From Pseudomonadota bacterium (GTDB lineage: Bacteria > Myxococcota > Myxococcia > Myxococcales > Vulgatibacteraceae), in contig JAEZJH010000036.1 in assembly GCA_023436385.1 (NCBI GenBank), positions 1 through 6,695 on the forward strand: a stretch of DNA of 6,695 nt, in the 5' to 3' direction. The position numbers and the translations under genes were made by a program. Below the pieces are notes generated by a model. The model searched no databases and was not told the DNA's origin. It saw nothing but the letters and a program-made list of their open reading frames with translations. Shown here piece by piece: positions 5,528 to 6,695 of the stretch (positions are counted from its first letter, which is position 1; the number at the start of each line of letters is the position of its first letter).

Positions 5528-6028
5528 ATGGATCCCTTCCTCAGCGAGATCCGCATCTTCTGCGGGAACTTCGCGCCTAGAGGCTGGGCCTTCTGCCAAG
5601 GCCAGCTTCTATCGATCTCGCAGAACACCGCCCTTTTTTCGCTTCTCGGCACCACCTACGGCGGCAACGGAGCCACCACCTTCGGCCTCCCGAATCTGAT
5701 GGGCTGCGTGCCGATGCACCCGGGGCAGGGTCCCGGCCTCTCGCCCCGCCAGGCCGGGGACGCGATCGGCGCGGTGTCGGTGCAGCTCGGGACGAACAAC
5801 CTCCCGGCCCACACCCATGGGCCGCTCAGGGCCCTCTCCTCGCCGGGCACCGCCGACTCGCCTGCCGGGCAGGTGCTCGCCGGCGGGGGCTCGTACGCGC
5901 CAACCCCCGATACCACGGCCGAGTCGACCTCCGCGGCGGGCCAGGGCGCCCCCGTGAACGTGATGCAGCCCTTCCTCGCCCTGAACTTCATCATCGCGAT
6001 CCAGGGCCTGTATCCCTCTCGCCCGTGA
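5528..6028 (+). CDS. Phage tail collar-domain protein 3 (MdpB-like, divergent)
   Basis: This is the third paralogue, 166 residues. The start is ATG 5528, four bases after AAGGAG, with an 8-bp gap from copy 2. It keeps FLSEIRIFCGNFAPRGW (4-20), C23-Q-GQLL, ALFSLLGTTYGGNG (35-48), LPAHTH (92-97, His95 and His97) and the terminal FIIAIQGLYPSRP. It is the most diverged copy: the N-terminus is MDPFLSE instead of MSEPFIGE, and the family's LPDLRGRVP is LPNLMGCVP here, losing two Arg and the Asp and gaining Cys60. Cys12 is also extra. The variable insert at about 99-140 is Ser/Thr/Ala-rich and unlike copies 1 and 2, consistent with three fibre tips of different specificity or a heteromeric assembly. 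There is no signal peptide. The next gene follows after 13 bp. Confidence 0.92.
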   Translation: MDPFLSEIRIFCGNFAPRGWAFCQGQLLSISQNTALFSLLGTTYGGNGATTFGLPNLMGCVPMHPGQGPGLSPRQAGDAIGAVSVQLGTNNLPAHTHGPLRALSSPGTADSPAGQVLAGGGSYAPTPDTTAESTSAAGQGAPVNVMQPFLALNFIIAIQGLYPSRP

Positions 6029-6041
6029 CCGGAGGACTCCC

Positions 6042-6695
6042 GTGAATCGACGCCAGTTCCTTGTCGCCTCCGCGATCGGCACCGCCGCCGTCGCCCTTCC
6101 GGTGGCGTTCTACCGGCGGGGTACTGTCGGCAACGGTCGCGCCCCCGCCCGAACGGACCTCCGGCTCACCAGCCACCCCGGGCAGCGGGTGGTCGACGGC
6201 GGCCGGGTCTGCGACGTCGCCACGGTGGAGAACCGGGTTACCGTCTCCTCCGGCGCCGGCGCGCCGGTCCTCCTCGCGGATCTGGCCGCCCCCGTGTCCG
6301 TTTCCTGCCGCGGCGAGACGGTGCACGTCGTCGAGTGGAACGGGAACCGGGTCGGCGCCTTCGATCCAGCGGGCCGCCGGCTCGCCTCCGTGGGCGACGA
6401 CGAGTTGGCCCGGCCGGGCGATGCCGCCTGGCTAGGCGCCGAGCTGGTGGTCGCCGACTCCTTCCACCAGCGGCTCGCCCGCTTCGGCGCCGGCGGCAGG
6501 CTCCGGGGCAGCATCGGCCGCTTCGGCGCGGGGGAGGGCGAACTCTCCGTCGCGTCCAGCGTTGCCGTCGATCGGGAGGGCCGGCTCTGGGTGGCCGACG
6601 CCGGTAACTCCCGGCTCCAGGTCTTCTCTGCCTCCGGCCGCCCGCTGGGAACCGTGGGCGGCCGCGGCCGGGAAGAGGGCCGGATGGTCTCGCCC
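6042..6695 (+). CDS. Tat-exported NHL-repeat beta-propeller protein (partial, C-terminus off the window)
   Basis: The first 218 residues are present and the frame is open to the right edge. The start is GTG 6042, six bases after GGAGG (6031-6035) and 13 bp after collar gene 3. The N-terminus MNRRQFLVASAIGTAAVALP is a twin-arginine signal: Arg3-Arg4 followed by Phe6-Leu7 and a mildly hydrophobic stretch. Export of a folded protein to the periplasm is therefore expected. From about residue 81 there are NHL-type propeller blades of 40-50 residues: 81-119 (WNGNRVGAFDPAGRRLASVG), 121-168 (VVADSFHQRLARFGAGGRL) and 169-218 (AVDREGRLWVADAGNSRLQVF, a near-perfect NHL motif). More blades should follow outside the window. 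NHL propellers mostly bind proteins, glycans or nucleic acids, and some are lyases; no catalytic residue can be assigned here. It seems to be the last visible gene of the operon. Confidence 0.88.
   Translation, partial: MNRRQFLVASAIGTAAVALPVAFYRRGTVGNGRAPARTDLRLTSHPGQRVVDGGRVCDVATVENRVTVSSGAGAPVLLADLAAPVSVSCRGETVHVVEWNGNRVGAFDPAGRRLASVGDDELARPGDAAWLGAELVVADSFHQRLARFGAGGRLRGSIGRFGAGEGELSVASSVAVDREGRLWVADAGNSRLQVFSASGRPLGTVGGRGREEGRMVSP

Noticed and set aside
4502..6028. Prophage or phage-tail-island interpretation of the collar genes
   Set aside because: No other phage structural, lysis, integrase or attachment-site sequence is seen, and the neighbours are envelope-type genes. It cannot be fully excluded without flanking sequence.

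Overview
The window comes from a very GC-rich Gram-negative bacterium. By eye, third codon positions are almost all G or C. Two lipoprotein signal peptides, a Gly/Ser-rich linker directly after one lipobox, secreted collagen-like and NHL-repeat proteins, and a lipoprotein member of the protein-arginine deiminase family together suggest a Myxococcota or related deltaproteobacterial lineage, perhaps from a metagenome. This taxonomic guess rests on style of sequence only. Nothing indicates a prophage, plasmid, insertion sequence, CRISPR array or RNA gene.

Layout. Positions 1-2048 carry two leftward genes joined by a 4-bp ATGA overlap: a lipoprotein of the protein-arginine deiminase (PAD) family (231-2048), and the start of an exported protein with a possible HEAT repeat (1-234, running off the left edge). 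Positions 2049-2276 are the divergent intergenic region, with one short perfect inverted repeat and one weak promoter candidate. From 2277 to the right edge runs a rightward set of seven genes with overlaps or gaps of at most 13 bp, almost certainly one operon. In order they are a 99-residue lipoprotein, a secreted collagen-like protein with 55 Gly-X-Y triplets, a GNAT acetyltransferase, three tandem phage-tail-collar (MdpB-like) proteins, and a Tat-exported NHL beta-propeller protein cut off by the window end.

How they may work together. The rightward operon combines envelope or extracellular proteins (lipoprotein, collagen-like fibre, propeller) with three paralogous proteins that carry the fold of phage short tail-fibre tips, and with one cytoplasmic acetyltransferase. 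No other phage tail gene is present, so this looks like a host surface or secreted system of unknown function that borrows phage fibre modules. The leftward pair would place a peptidyl-arginine-modifying enzyme on the cell envelope. Whether the two divergent units share a biological role cannot be told from the sequence. The PAD protein is the best-supported enzymatic call: all four catalytic residues are visible in the right context. The collar-domain trio with its acetyltransferase and collagen-like partner is the part most worth following up.
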